Source: Acidobacteriota bacterium (GTDB lineage: Bacteria; Acidobacteriota; Terriglobia; Terriglobales; Acidobacteriaceae). Taken from it: 15,380 nucleotides of DNA. Shown piece after piece: positions 6,749 to 14,437 of the stretch. Each line of letters begins with the position of its first letter. The stretch's first letter is position 1. The notes below the pieces were generated by a model. It saw nothing but the letters and a program-made list of their open reading frames with translations. It was not told the origin of the DNA and searched no databases. Location of the stretch: contig JAJYCQ010000040.1 of assembly GCA_021778315.1 (NCBI GenBank), positions 1-15,380 of the forward strand. The letters run 5' to 3'. Position numbers and translations under genes: made by a program.

Positions 6749-8344
6749 ATGAGCAAGGAAATTGCAGGACCAGTTGAGATGTCCGGGAGCTCGCTGATTG
6801 CGGGCACCGTTGCTGCGGAACGTGGCGCAGCGTTTCACGCCTATTCTCCGCAGGATGGGCGAGCGTTGGAGCCAACGTTCTACTCCGCGACGATCGAGGA
6901 TGTGGATCGTGCCGTGGTTGCGGCTACGGATGCGTTTGCGGTCTGGGGTTCGACCTCGGGCAAGGAACGCGGCGGGCTGCTGCGCGCGATCGCGGATGGA
7001 ATCGATGGGGCAGCGGCCTCGCTGGTGGAGCAGGCACATCTGGAGACGGCGTTGCCGCGGCCTCGGCTGACGGGCGAAGTTGCACGGACGAGCGGGCAGT
7101 TGCGGCTGTTTGCGCAGGTCGTTGAAGAGGGCTCGTGGGTGATGGCGCGCGTTGATACCGCAGACACGGCGCGGACGCCGCCTAAGCCGGATGTTCGGTC
7201 GATGTTGCGGCCGCTGGGTCCTGTGGCGGTGTTCGGTGCAAGCAATTTTCCCCTGGCGTTTTCTGTTGCGGGCGGGGACACGGCGTCGGCGCTGGCGGCG
7301 GGCAATCCGGTCATCGTGAAAGCTCATCCAGCCCATCCTGGAACGAGCGAGATCGTTGGGCGGATCGTGGTGGCGGCAGTGGAGGCGAGTGGTCTTCCTG
7401 CTGGAATATTCTCGCTGCTGTTCGACGGTGGTTATAGCGTTGGAGCGGCGCTGGTGCAGCATCCGGGAATTCGTGCGGTTGGATTTACGGGCTCGTTCCG
7501 CGGGGGACGCGCGTTGATGGATCTTGCGGCGGCACGGCCTGATCCTATACCGGTGTATGCGGAGATGGGCAGCACGAATCCTGTGTTCATTCTTCCCGGA
7601 GCGTTGCAGGAACGGGGGGAGCAACTCGCGGAGGGACTGTATGGTTCCTTCACGTTGGGTGGAGGGCAGTTCTGCACCAAGCCGGGCATGGTGTTTGCGG
7701 ATGCAGCGCGGTCGTCGGCGTTTACGGAGCGACTGCGTGGAGCAACGCGGAGCGGACCCGCGTTCAATTTGCTGACGGACGGAATTGCTTCTACGTATAA
7801 GCGGGCTGTCGCACATCGCGAGGCGTTGCAGACGGCGGCGGGGCAGGCGGGGAGTAGTGGCTTCTCTGCGCAGCCGATTTTGCTGGAGACAACGGGCGAG
7901 GGATTCTTTGCGGATCCGTTGCTGTCGGAGGAGGTGTTTGGTCCTACGACGCTGTTGGTTCATTGCAGCGGGGTGGACGAGATGCTGCGGGCTGCTCATG
8001 CGTTGCACGGGCATCTGACGGCGACGATTCTGGGGACGGAGAAGGATCTTGAAGAACATGCCGAGTTGCTGCGGGTGCTGGAGACGAAGGTCGGCCGCGT
8101 GATCTTCAACAGCTTTCCGACGGGAGTGGAGGTGTGCCATGCGATGGTGCATGGTGGGCCGTATCCGGCGACGTCGGATGGACGTTCCACGTCGGTGGGG
8201 AGTCAGGCGATCTTCCGGTTTGCGCGGCCGGTGGCGTACCAGGGATTGCCGCAGTCGATGCTGCCTTCGGCGTTGCAGGATGCGAATCCCGACGGTGTGC
8301 TGAGGCTTTGGAACGGTGCTTGGAGTAGCGAGGGTAAGGCTTAG
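6749..8344 (+). CDS. lhpG: 2-oxoglutarate semialdehyde dehydrogenase (aldehyde dehydrogenase superfamily)
   Basis: This is a 531-residue NAD(P)-dependent aldehyde dehydrogenase that completes the pathway by oxidising 2-oxoglutarate semialdehyde to 2-oxoglutarate. The conserved Asn is N166 in GASNFPLAFS, the general-base Glu is E272 in YAEMGSTNP, and the nucleophile is C309 in GGGQFCTKPG. The FGASNFPLAFS and GGGQFCTKPG forms are typical of the KGSA dehydrogenases found with hydroxyproline and sugar-acid pathways and not of generic ALDHs. AGGAGA lies eight bases before the ATG and overlaps the stop of the deaminase gene; only 12 nt separate the two. It is the last gene of the operon and is followed by a stem-loop. 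The symbol follows Pseudomonas usage and is less certain than the function. Confidence 0.9.
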   Translation: MSKEIAGPVEMSGSSLIAGTVAAERGAAFHAYSPQDGRALEPTFYSATIEDVDRAVVAATDAFAVWGSTSGKERGGLLRAIADGIDGAAASLVEQAHLETALPRPRLTGEVARTSGQLRLFAQVVEEGSWVMARVDTADTARTPPKPDVRSMLRPLGPVAVFGASNFPLAFSVAGGDTASALAAGNPVIVKAHPAHPGTSEIVGRIVVAAVEASGLPAGIFSLLFDGGYSVGAALVQHPGIRAVGFTGSFRGGRALMDLAAARPDPIPVYAEMGSTNPVFILPGALQERGEQLAEGLYGSFTLGGGQFCTKPGMVFADAARSSAFTERLRGATRSGPAFNLLTDGIASTYKRAVAHREALQTAAGQAGSSGFSAQPILLETTGEGFFADPLLSEEVFGPTTLLVHCSGVDEMLRAAHALHGHLTATILGTEKDLEEHAELLRVLETKVGRVIFNSFPTGVEVCHAMVHGGPYPATSDGRSTSVGSQAIFRFARPVAYQGLPQSMLPSALQDANPDGVLRLWNGAWSSEGKA

Positions 8345-8352
8345 CGCTGGGT

Positions 8353-8381
8353 GCGGTCCTGTATGTGGGGGAGAGGACCGC
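8353..8381. terminator. Bidirectional stem-loop between the hydroxyproline operon and the PerM-like gene
   Basis: A perfect 8-bp inverted repeat, GCGGTCCT (8353-8360) and AGGACCGC (8374-8381), encloses a 13-nt loop. It lies in the 53-nt gap between two converging genes, 9 nt after the operon's last stop. There is no T-run on either side, so it is not a classical intrinsic terminator, but the position suits a shared transcription end. Confidence 0.5.
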
Positions 8382-8397
8382 TTGCGGAGATCGGAGA

Positions 8398-9489
8398 TTA
8401 TTGGGTCGTGCTGCCAGCTGGCGGGGTGGTCGTCGGGGTGCGGGCTTCGATGGGGGCGAGTACGTCGAAGATGCCGAGGGCTGCTGCCGTCAACGGAGCT
8501 GCGAGGGCCAGGCCAAGCGGGCCGGCGATCACGGCGAGAAAGAGTTGCGCGCTCATGGTGAGGGCGGGGGGTAGTCGCACGATCCCTCGTTCGAGCAAGG
8601 GCGTGATGAGGTTGCCCTCCAGGAAGTGCACGGTGAGGAAGAGCAGGATGGTCAGGAGGCCTTTGACTGGACTGATGGCAACGGCGAGCAGGACCGCAGG
8701 CACGACTGAGAGGATGGGGCCGACGTTGGGAATGAAGGTGAGGAGAGCGGCGATGACGCCGAGGGTTCCGGCGAGGGGAACGCCGAGCGCCCAGAGGCCG
8801 CAGGCTACGATGACTCCGACAGCGGTCATGGAGAGGATCTGCGAGAGGATCCACGAGCGCAGGTTGTGCACGGCGGCGGCGGCGCAGGCGTTCAGCCTGT
8901 CCCTGTAGGCGGAGGGCGTAGCGCGTTGGGCGTAGGCGAAGTAGACCTCGGGCTCGGCTGCGAGATAGAGGCCGAGAATGGCGACGAGAACGAGTCCGGA
9001 GAGCACGGTTGCGGTGCTGAGAACGATTCCTCCGATGCGGGTGAGGGCGGAATCGATGTGGCTTGAGAGCTGGGAGTAGCCGGACCACTGGCTGACCAGC
9101 CATCTGCCCCACGCGTAGGCCTGGATCCTTGCTATCAGCTGATGGACGGCCTGGGGAAGGTCGTGCTGCAGGTCGGCGAATTGGCTGATGATGCTGGGGC
9201 CTGTGAGCCAGACGGTCAGGCTGAGGAGAGAGACGGCGAGGAACAGAATGAGAGAGAAGGCCGCTCTGCGATTGAGCTTGAAGGTTACATGGAGCCAGTC
9301 GACGATGGCGGTCATGAGGACCGCGATTACGATGGCGGCGAAGAGGAGCATCACGATCACCCTGCCGAGCCAGGCGAGCGTGAGTGCGACGAGCAGACCG
9401 GCGGCGATGAAGAGGAGCGTCGTCGGCGAGGTGCGCGTCGGGGAGGTTCGCGACGGCGTTGGGTTCGCAGATGGGTTCAGGTTGCCCAC
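8398..9489 (-). CDS. AI-2E/PerM family membrane transporter
   Basis: This 363-residue polytopic membrane protein has the layout of the PerM (AI-2E transporter, DUF20) family: two or three N-terminal hydrophobic helices (from TLLFIAAGLLVALTLAWLG), a polar middle region with amphipathic helices (QFADLQHDLPQAVHQLI), then a cluster of helices with the family's glycine/proline loops (FIPNVGPILSVVPAVLLA) and the HFLEGNLITPLL segment near the end. The substrate is not predictable; members include Na+/H+ antiporters and a reported AI-2 exporter. The frame runs much further upstream, but over the divergent ATPase, so I place the start at GTG 9489, just before the Pro/Ser/Thr-rich N-terminus. No Shine-Dalgarno precedes it; a TACACT box on the same strand ends eight bases before the GTG, so a leaderless start is possible. 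It converges on the hydroxyproline operon and is probably unrelated to it. Confidence 0.82.
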   Translation of the reverse strand: MGNLNPSANPTPSRTSPTRTSPTTLLFIAAGLLVALTLAWLGRVIVMLLFAAIVIAVLMTAIVDWLHVTFKLNRRAAFSLILFLAVSLLSLTVWLTGPSIISQFADLQHDLPQAVHQLIARIQAYAWGRWLVSQWSGYSQLSSHIDSALTRIGGIVLSTATVLSGLVLVAILGLYLAAEPEVYFAYAQRATPSAYRDRLNACAAAAVHNLRSWILSQILSMTAVGVIVACGLWALGVPLAGTLGVIAALLTFIPNVGPILSVVPAVLLAVAISPVKGLLTILLFLTVHFLEGNLITPLLERGIVRLPPALTMSAQLFLAVIAGPLGLALAAPLTAAALGIFDVLAPIEARTPTTTPPAGSTTQ

Positions 9490-9561
9490 GGCAGATAAGT
9501 GTAAGCGGAGCCGCGGGTTGATGGCTGTGTTTTTGCGCACATCGCGGGGTGCGAGGAGTCT

Positions 9562-9580
9562 GTAGGCTGATCCTACGGAG
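9562..9580 (+). promoter_or_regulatory. Small inverted repeat and ribosome site before the P-type ATPase
   Basis: GTAGG (9562-9566) and CCTAC (9572-9576) form a perfect 5-bp inverted repeat with a 5-nt centre, followed directly by GGAG (9577-9580), six bases before the GTG start. It could be a metalloregulator half-site pair or an RNA hairpin next to the ribosome site. The GGAG supports the GTG start; the operator idea is speculative. Confidence 0.3.
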
Positions 9581-9586
9581 TGTCCT

Positions 9587-11473
9587 GTGCAAGAACCGAA
9601 TCGGATGATGGCGTGGCTTGATAGTCCTGTCACACACATTGCGACAGCGAGCTTTATTGCTGTCGGCATGATGGCTGCGATGGCGGTGAAGCTGATGCTG
9701 CACGATCCGCATGTGGAGAATCTTGTGCTGCTGGTGGCGATCGCGGGAGCTAGTCTTCCGCTGCTGCTATCGCTGGTGGAGCAGGTCTTGAAGGGCAACT
9801 TCAGCGTGGATATTCTTGCGCTGCTTTCGATTGTGACGTCGCTGGTGCTGGGGCAGTATTGGGTTGCGGCGATTGTGGTGTTGATGCTGTCGGGTGGGCA
9901 GGCGCTGGAGGGGTTTGCTACGCGGCGGGCGTCGTCGGTGCTGAGTGCGCTGGCCAAGCGGATGCCGCAGACCGCGCACAGAGCGGGCGCGGCGGTGGTG
10001 GACGTATCGATCGATGCGATTGCGGTGGGGGATGAACTGCTGGTGTATCCGCACGATATTTGTCCTGTGGATGGGATGGTGCTGAGCGGGCAGGGCAGCA
10101 TGGATGAGTCGTACCTGACGGGCGAACCGTTTTTGATTGCGAAGGCTCCGGGGACGAATGTGCTGTCGGGTGCGATCAATGGCAATGTGGCGTTGACGAT
10201 ACGGGCGACGAAGATTGCGAGCGACTCACGGTACGCGAAGATTGTAGAGGTGCTGCACGCTTCGGAGGAGAATCGGCCGCAGATTCAGAGGCTCGGCGAC
10301 AGGCTGGGCTCGTGGTATACGCCGATGGCGATTGTGATTGCGTTGGCGAGTTGGTACTTCAGCGGTCAGTCGGAGCGGTTCCTGGCGGTACTGGTGATTG
10401 CTACGCCGTGTCCGCTGCTGATTTCGATTCCGGTGGCGATCATTGGGGCGATTTCGGTGGGGGCGAGGCTGGGGATCATTATTAAGGACCCGTCGATTCT
10501 TGAAAAGATAGACACGTGCCGGACGTTGATCGTGGACAAGACGGGCACGCTGACGTATGGCAAGCCAGCGGTGACGGGCGTCGATTGCTTTGGTGGAATG
10601 GGGCGCGAGGAGGCTCTGCAGTATGTGGCGAGCCTGGAGAGGTACTCGAAGCATCCGCTGGCGAGCGCGGTGCTGGCGGAGGCAGAGAGGGAGAAGCTGG
10701 AGCTGCTGAGCGTGGATAACGTGTCGGAGGCGCCGGGAACGGGGCTGAATGGAGTGGTAGCAGGACGACACGTCACGGTGACGGGACGCGGGAAGCTGAC
10801 GGGCGACAATCTTTCGGAAATGCCACCGGTGTCCCCGGGTTTGGAGTGCGTGTTTCTGCTGGATGGAAAGCTGGCCGGCGTGGTGCATTTTCAGGATAAG
10901 CCTCGCCTGGAGAGTCAATCGTTTTTGAATCATCTTGACGAGAAGCATTCGATCTCCAAGATTATTTTGCTGTCGGGGGACCGGCCTACGGAGGTTGCGC
11001 TGTTCGCTGAGCAGATGGGGATTACGGAGGCGTACGGGGGGCAGAGTCCGGAAGAAAAAGTTGAGCTGGTGCGCAAGACGACTCTGCTGGGAAGAACGCT
11101 TTATATCGGCGATGGGATCAACGACGCTCCGGCGATGATGGCGGCTACGGCGGGAATTGCGCTGGGGGTGAACAGCGATATTACGTCGGAGGCGGCGGGG
11201 GCGGTGATTCTGCAGTCGTCGCTGGTGGGGGTGGATGAGCTGATGCACATTGGGCGGAGGATGCGTGGGATTGCGCTGACCTCTGCGGTGGGTGGGATGG
11301 GGCTGAGTCTGATCGGGATGGTGGCGGCTTCCATTGGACTGATTACTCCGATCCAGGGGGCGATCGCTCAGGAGGTGATTGACCTGCTGTCGATTCTCAA
11401 TTCGCTGCGCATGATCCTGCCTACGGGGGCGCTGACGGACTTTGAAACTCCTGCGGAGAGGAGTGGTGTTTGA
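9587..11473 (+). CDS. P1B-type heavy-metal P-type ATPase with TPC transport motif, no N-terminal metal-binding domain
   Basis: This is a 628-residue ATP-driven metal cation exporter of the inner membrane. It has N-terminal membrane helices (about 15-110), an actuator domain with TGE (178-180), a metal-site helix with TPCP (273-276), the phosphorylated Asp in DKTGTLT (D317), the P1B marker HP (356-357) in the nucleotide domain, and GDGINDAP (508-515). The last helices contain QGAIAQEVIDLLSILNSLR (590-608), likely carrying metal ligands. TPC replaces the CPC of Cu and Zn/Cd exporters, and there is no CxxC or His-rich N-terminal domain, so the metal cannot be named; Fe, Ni, Co or Mn are possible. 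The GTG start at 9587 has GGAG six bases upstream; the ATGs at 9605 and 9608 have none. It stands alone, divergent from the PerM-like gene and ending 23 nt from a converging gene. Confidence 0.9.
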   Translation: MQEPNRMMAWLDSPVTHIATASFIAVGMMAAMAVKLMLHDPHVENLVLLVAIAGASLPLLLSLVEQVLKGNFSVDILALLSIVTSLVLGQYWVAAIVVLMLSGGQALEGFATRRASSVLSALAKRMPQTAHRAGAAVVDVSIDAIAVGDELLVYPHDICPVDGMVLSGQGSMDESYLTGEPFLIAKAPGTNVLSGAINGNVALTIRATKIASDSRYAKIVEVLHASEENRPQIQRLGDRLGSWYTPMAIVIALASWYFSGQSERFLAVLVIATPCPLLISIPVAIIGAISVGARLGIIIKDPSILEKIDTCRTLIVDKTGTLTYGKPAVTGVDCFGGMGREEALQYVASLERYSKHPLASAVLAEAEREKLELLSVDNVSEAPGTGLNGVVAGRHVTVTGRGKLTGDNLSEMPPVSPGLECVFLLDGKLAGVVHFQDKPRLESQSFLNHLDEKHSISKIILLSGDRPTEVALFAEQMGITEAYGGQSPEEKVELVRKTTLLGRTLYIGDGINDAPAMMAATAGIALGVNSDITSEAAGAVILQSSLVGVDELMHIGRRMRGIALTSAVGGMGLSLIGMVAASIGLITPIQGAIAQEVIDLLSILNSLRMILPTGALTDFETPAERSGV

Positions 11474-11496
11474 AGAGGTCGTGAAATGCAGGGGGA

Positions 11497-13125
11497 TTAT
11501 TGGGAGAGCTGGGCGGTGCGGAGGAAGTCGAAGCTGCCGCCGGGGTCGAGGGTGAGGTGGGTGAGGCGGGCGGAGTGGATGACGATGTTGTCGGGGTACC
11601 AGAGAGGGAGGGTGGGGAGGTCCTGGGCGAGGATTTGCTGGATTTGGAGGTAGTCGTCGCGGCGGGAGGATTGGTTGGTGTCGGCGGAGGCGGAGGCTAG
11701 GAGGGCGTCGACGCGGGGGTTGGAGTAGCGGCCACGGTTGGCTCCTTTGGGGGGAAACATATCGGTGGCGTAGACGTAGTGGAAGATGTCGGGGTCTTCG
11801 TTGGAGCCGATCCAGCGGAGGATGTAGAGCTGGAAGGCGCCCTTGGTGATGTCGGAGTAGAAGGTGCCGAACTCGGTGGAGCGGAGGGTGAAGGCGATGC
11901 CGGCGTCGCGGAGTTCGGCTTGCATGGCCTGGGCTTCGAGGCGGGTGGTCTCGTCGGTGGAGGTTTTGAGGGTGAGGCGGAGGCGGATGCCGTTGCGGTC
12001 GGGCTTGAGGCCGGCGGCGTCGAGGAGTTGGAGGACTCGGGGGAGGTTGTGGGGGTACTGGGCGAGGCTGGAGGAGGGGGCGGCGGCCCAGTGGCCGGGC
12101 GGGAGGAGCGTGTCGGCGGGACGGGCGTGGTTGCGCCAGAGAGCGGCGATGAGGGCGGGCTTGTCGATGGCGAAGGCGATGGCCTGGCGGACCCGGGGGT
12201 CGCGGAGGGCGGGGTCCTCGACGTTGAAGTTGAGGTAGTCGACGCGCGCGCCGGGGGCTGTGTCTACGCGGAGGTTGGGCAGGTTGCGGAGGGCGTGGAC
12301 CATGTCCATCGTGAGGAGGTTGCTTTCGACGTCGGCTGAACCTTTTTTCATCTCGAGCGCGGCAGTGATGGTGTCGGGTACGACTTCGAAACGGACGTGG
12401 GCGAGGGTGGGGCTGACGGGGTTGGCCCAGTAGGCGGGGTTGCGGTCGAGGAGAACTTCCTTGTCCTGGAGCTGGGAGACGAAGCGGAAGGGGCCGGAGC
12501 CGATGGGGTGGAGGCCTTCGTCGCGGGCGGCACCGGATTCGACGACGCCGAAGAGGCCGTCGGAGAGGTTGAAGAGAAGGCTGGCGAGAGGGGTGCGGGT
12601 GTGGACGATGAGGGTGAGGGGGTCGGGGGTGTCGAGGGCGGTGATGGCGGCGAAGGCTCCGGCCTTGGCGGTGATGAGGGTGCCGTCGGTCATGCTGCGG
12701 ATGGACCAGGCTACGTCGGCGGAGGTGAGAGGGTGGTTGTCGTGGAAGCGGACGTTGGGGCGGAGGTGGAAGACCCAGGTGAGGGGGTCGGGGCGGTCCC
12801 AGGAGGTGGCTAGCCAGGGCTGGAGATTGAAGTGCGCATCTTTGCGGACGAGGGGGTCGTAGATGAGGGCGCCGATGCGCTCGGATTGGGAGTCCGTGCC
12901 CTGGCGGAGGTCGAGGTTGTTGGGGGAGGATTCGATCAGGAAGGTCAGGGTGTTTGCGAGGGGCGCGGGGGCGCGGCACGCGGTGAGGGCGATGCAAGAG
13001 GTGGCAAGGAGCAGCAGTGCCGTTATGAGCAGTCGAAATATAGGGGTCTCTCCATTGCGGCTGCGCTGCGCTGCGCCTTCGGTCGAGATGACACCTCCGC
13101 GGCGGGGCGTGGAGCGGCTACCCAT
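11497..13125 (-). CDS. ABC transporter solute-binding lipoprotein, peptide/nickel type (SBP family 5)
   Basis: This is a 542-residue protein. Residues 29-50 are a hydrophobic signal ending in the lipobox LTAC with C50 as the lipidated residue. The rest is a family 5 extracellular binding protein like DppA/OppA: the LAPSW-like LATSWDR near 105, FHLRPNVRFHDNHPLTSADV, GSGPFRF, DRNPAYWAN, the DPRVRQAIAFAIDK hinge block, and RWIGSNEDPDIFHY. It should capture oligopeptides or related solutes at the membrane. No permease or ATPase gene is in the window, so it must pair with components encoded elsewhere. The ATG at 13125 overlaps the anmK stop by 8 nt, which suggests coupling and a function with murein recycling. 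The signal is odd: about 28 residues precede the hydrophobic core, and residues 11-27 are encoded by a dispersed DNA repeat. No in-frame ATG, GTG or TTG lies between that ATG and the core. Confidence 0.88.
   Translation of the reverse strand: MGSRSTPRRGGVISTEGAAQRSRNGETPIFRLLITALLLLATSCIALTACRAPAPLANTLTFLIESSPNNLDLRQGTDSQSERIGALIYDPLVRKDAHFNLQPWLATSWDRPDPLTWVFHLRPNVRFHDNHPLTSADVAWSIRSMTDGTLITAKAGAFAAITALDTPDPLTLIVHTRTPLASLLFNLSDGLFGVVESGAARDEGLHPIGSGPFRFVSQLQDKEVLLDRNPAYWANPVSPTLAHVRFEVVPDTITAALEMKKGSADVESNLLTMDMVHALRNLPNLRVDTAPGARVDYLNFNVEDPALRDPRVRQAIAFAIDKPALIAALWRNHARPADTLLPPGHWAAAPSSSLAQYPHNLPRVLQLLDAAGLKPDRNGIRLRLTLKTSTDETTRLEAQAMQAELRDAGIAFTLRSTEFGTFYSDITKGAFQLYILRWIGSNEDPDIFHYVYATDMFPPKGANRGRYSNPRVDALLASASADTNQSSRRDDYLQIQQILAQDLPTLPLWYPDNIVIHSARLTHLTLDPGGSFDFLRTAQLSQ
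13045..13093 (+). repeat. Dispersed repeat, copy A
   Basis: The copy begins GGTCTCTCCA (13045-13054) and ends GGTCGAGATGACA (13081-13093). The same two ends, in the same orientation, bound copy B at 14235-14295, while the middle differs; here the middle contains a TGCGC/TGCGC tandem. It lies 25 nt beyond the anmK stop and codes, on the minus strand, for part of the lipoprotein N-terminus (VISTEGAAQRSRNGET). I recognise similar STEG-type translations as common in Terriglobia; no search was possible. Confidence 0.6.
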
Positions 13126-14437
13126 AAGTCACCTTGCCGAGGATGGTGGGGTGGGTGGCTCCGGTGGCGCTGGGGATGTTGCCGGGGAGGTGGTGCCAGG
13201 TTAGCCAGCCGAGGAGGGCGAAGGCGGCGGCTTCTTTGGCTTCTACGGGGAGGCCGGTGGCGGCGGTGGTGGAGACTTTGACGCCTAGTTGGGAGAAGCC
13301 TTCGGTGAGCATGCGCATGAGGGTGGGGTTGTTGGCTCCTCCGCCGGCGGCGAAGAGGTCGGTGGCGCGGGCGAGGGGAGCGTGCTGGCCGAGGTGGGGC
13401 CAGCAGAAGCGGCGGTAGGCGTCGAGGATAGTGGCTGCGGTTAGGGCTGTGGCTGTGGCGATGGCGTCTTGCTTCTGGGAGGATTTGCAGAGCTTGAGGA
13501 AGCGGTCGGCGAAGGCGGGGCCGAACTCTTCTCGGCCGCAGGATTTGGGGGGCGGGGCGGAGAAGTAGGGGGCGGTGAGGAGGCGGTCGAGGACGGGCTG
13601 GAGGACTTTGCCGCGGGAGGCGACGGCGCCGTTTTTGTCGTAGCGGCGGTTGTAGAGGCGCTGCATGAGGGTGTCGATGAGCATATTGGCGGGGCCGGTG
13701 TCGAAGGCGAGGATGTTGGAGGTGGTGCAAGCGGCGGGGAGGGCTGTGATGTTGGCGATGCCGCCGAGGTTGAGGAGGAGGCGGTTGCAGGTGGGGTGGT
13801 GGAAGAGGGTGTAGTCGAGCATGGGGACGAGGGGGGCGCCCTGGCCTCCGGCGGCGAGGTCGGCGGGGCGGAAATCGCTAATGACGGGGAGGTGAAGGCG
13901 CTCGGCGAGGAGGGAGGGTTCGCCGATTTGCGAGGTGCAGCGGAGGGGTTTGCCGAGGAAGCGGGCGGGCGTCGCCTGGTGGTAGATGGTTTGGCCGTGG
14001 AGGGCGATGAGTTGGGGCTTCAGGTTGAGGTCGTGGGCGGTGGCCTGGACGGCGTCGGCGTAGAGGTTGCCGAGATGCCAGGAGAGTTGGGTGAGTTCGG
14101 CGGCGGTGGTGGGGTTGCCGGCGGCGATGGAGAGGATGGCGGTGCGGAGTTTTTTGTCGTAGGGGAAGTGGCGGTGGCCGAGGAGTTTGAGCTTGGGGGG
14201 AGCGAAGGGCTGGGGCGATGCGGAGGGAGCTGCAGGTCTCTCCACTGCCCCTTCCCCTTCGACAATCTCAGGGTCAGGGTCCGGTCGAGATGACAGAGTT
14301 TGGGTGGATCGAGATGACGGATTTGGACTGGGAAGAGCAGTTGGGGAGATGCGGCAGAGGGCTACGTCGATGCCGTCGGCGGAGGTGCCGGACATGATGC
14401 CGGCTACGATCATGGGCTTGGGGATGGGAGGGGTCAT
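13118..14437 (-). CDS. anmK: Anhydro-N-acetylmuramic acid kinase with a repeat-derived insert
   Basis: AnmK phosphorylates and opens 1,6-anhydro-MurNAc from cell-wall turnover to give MurNAc-6-phosphate, a cytoplasmic step of murein recycling. Family motifs are [15 protein letters not shown] (13-27), [39 protein letters not shown], the [11 protein letters not shown] segment with the catalytic Asp, [12 protein letters not shown], and [13 protein letters not shown] near the end. At 439 residues it is about 70 longer than usual. Much of the excess is residues about 32-79, a Ser/Pro-rich stretch (with [17 protein letters not shown]) between the first strands, encoded by repeat copy B. The reading frame is intact and the catalytic motifs are all present, so the enzyme is probably active. 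It overlaps mutS by 4 nt (ATGA) and the lipoprotein gene by 8 nt. Confidence 0.93.
   Translation of the reverse strand: MTPPIPKPMIVAGIMSGTSADGIDVALCRISPTALPSPNPSSRSTQTLSSRPDPDPEIVEGEGAVERPAAPSASPQPFAPPKLKLLGHRHFPYDKKLRTAILSIAAGNPTTAAELTQLSWHLGNLYADAVQATAHDLNLKPQLIALHGQTIYHQATPARFLGKPLRCTSQIGEPSLLAERLHLPVISDFRPADLAAGGQGAPLVPMLDYTLFHHPTCNRLLLNLGGIANITALPAACTTSNILAFDTGPANMLIDTLMQRLYNRRYDKNGAVASRGKVLQPVLDRLLTAPYFSAPPPKSCGREEFGPAFADRFLKLCKSSQKQDAIATATALTAATILDAYRRFCWPHLGQHAPLARATDLFAAGGGANNPTLMRMLTEGFSQLGVKVSTTAATGLPVEAKEAAAFALLGWLTWHHLPGNIPSATGATHPTILGKVTYG
14235..14295 (+). repeat. Dispersed repeat, copy B, inside anmK coding sequence
   Basis: The ends GGTCTCTCCA (14235-14244) and GGTCGAGATGACA (14283-14295) match copy A; the 38-bp middle is different and contains a CTTCGACAATCTCAGGG element of the kind widespread as interspersed repeats. 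A further partial end, ATCGAGATGACGG, follows at 14308-14320. The copy is in direct orientation to copy A 1.19 kb away and is translated on the minus strand as part of AnmK. Confidence 0.6.

Noticed and set aside
5804..9712. A 1302-codon open frame on the minus strand opposite the hydroxyproline genes and the PerM region
   Set aside because: The product is an Arg/His/Pro/Gln-rich string with no domain, produced by the codon bias of the genes on the other strand and frame; it covers several well-identified genes.
9490..10185. Extending the PerM-like protein to a start at 10185 (595 residues)
   Set aside because: The extra 231 residues would be antisense to the ATPase transport and actuator region and are Ser/Thr/Ala-rich without any motif; GTG 9489 fits the family length.
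10226..12997. A 923-codon minus-strand open frame spanning the ATPase and lipoprotein genes
   Set aside because: Same low-complexity Arg/His/Pro composition; it overlaps two secure genes in other frames.
13056..13075. Short TGCGC tandem in repeat copy A as a separate microsatellite
   Set aside because: Too short, and part of the variable centre of the dispersed repeat.
13469..14293. A 274-codon plus-strand frame opposite anmK, Gly/Glu/Val-rich
   Set aside because: Mirror of anmK codon bias; no hydrophobic or domain pattern, while anmK motifs are complete.
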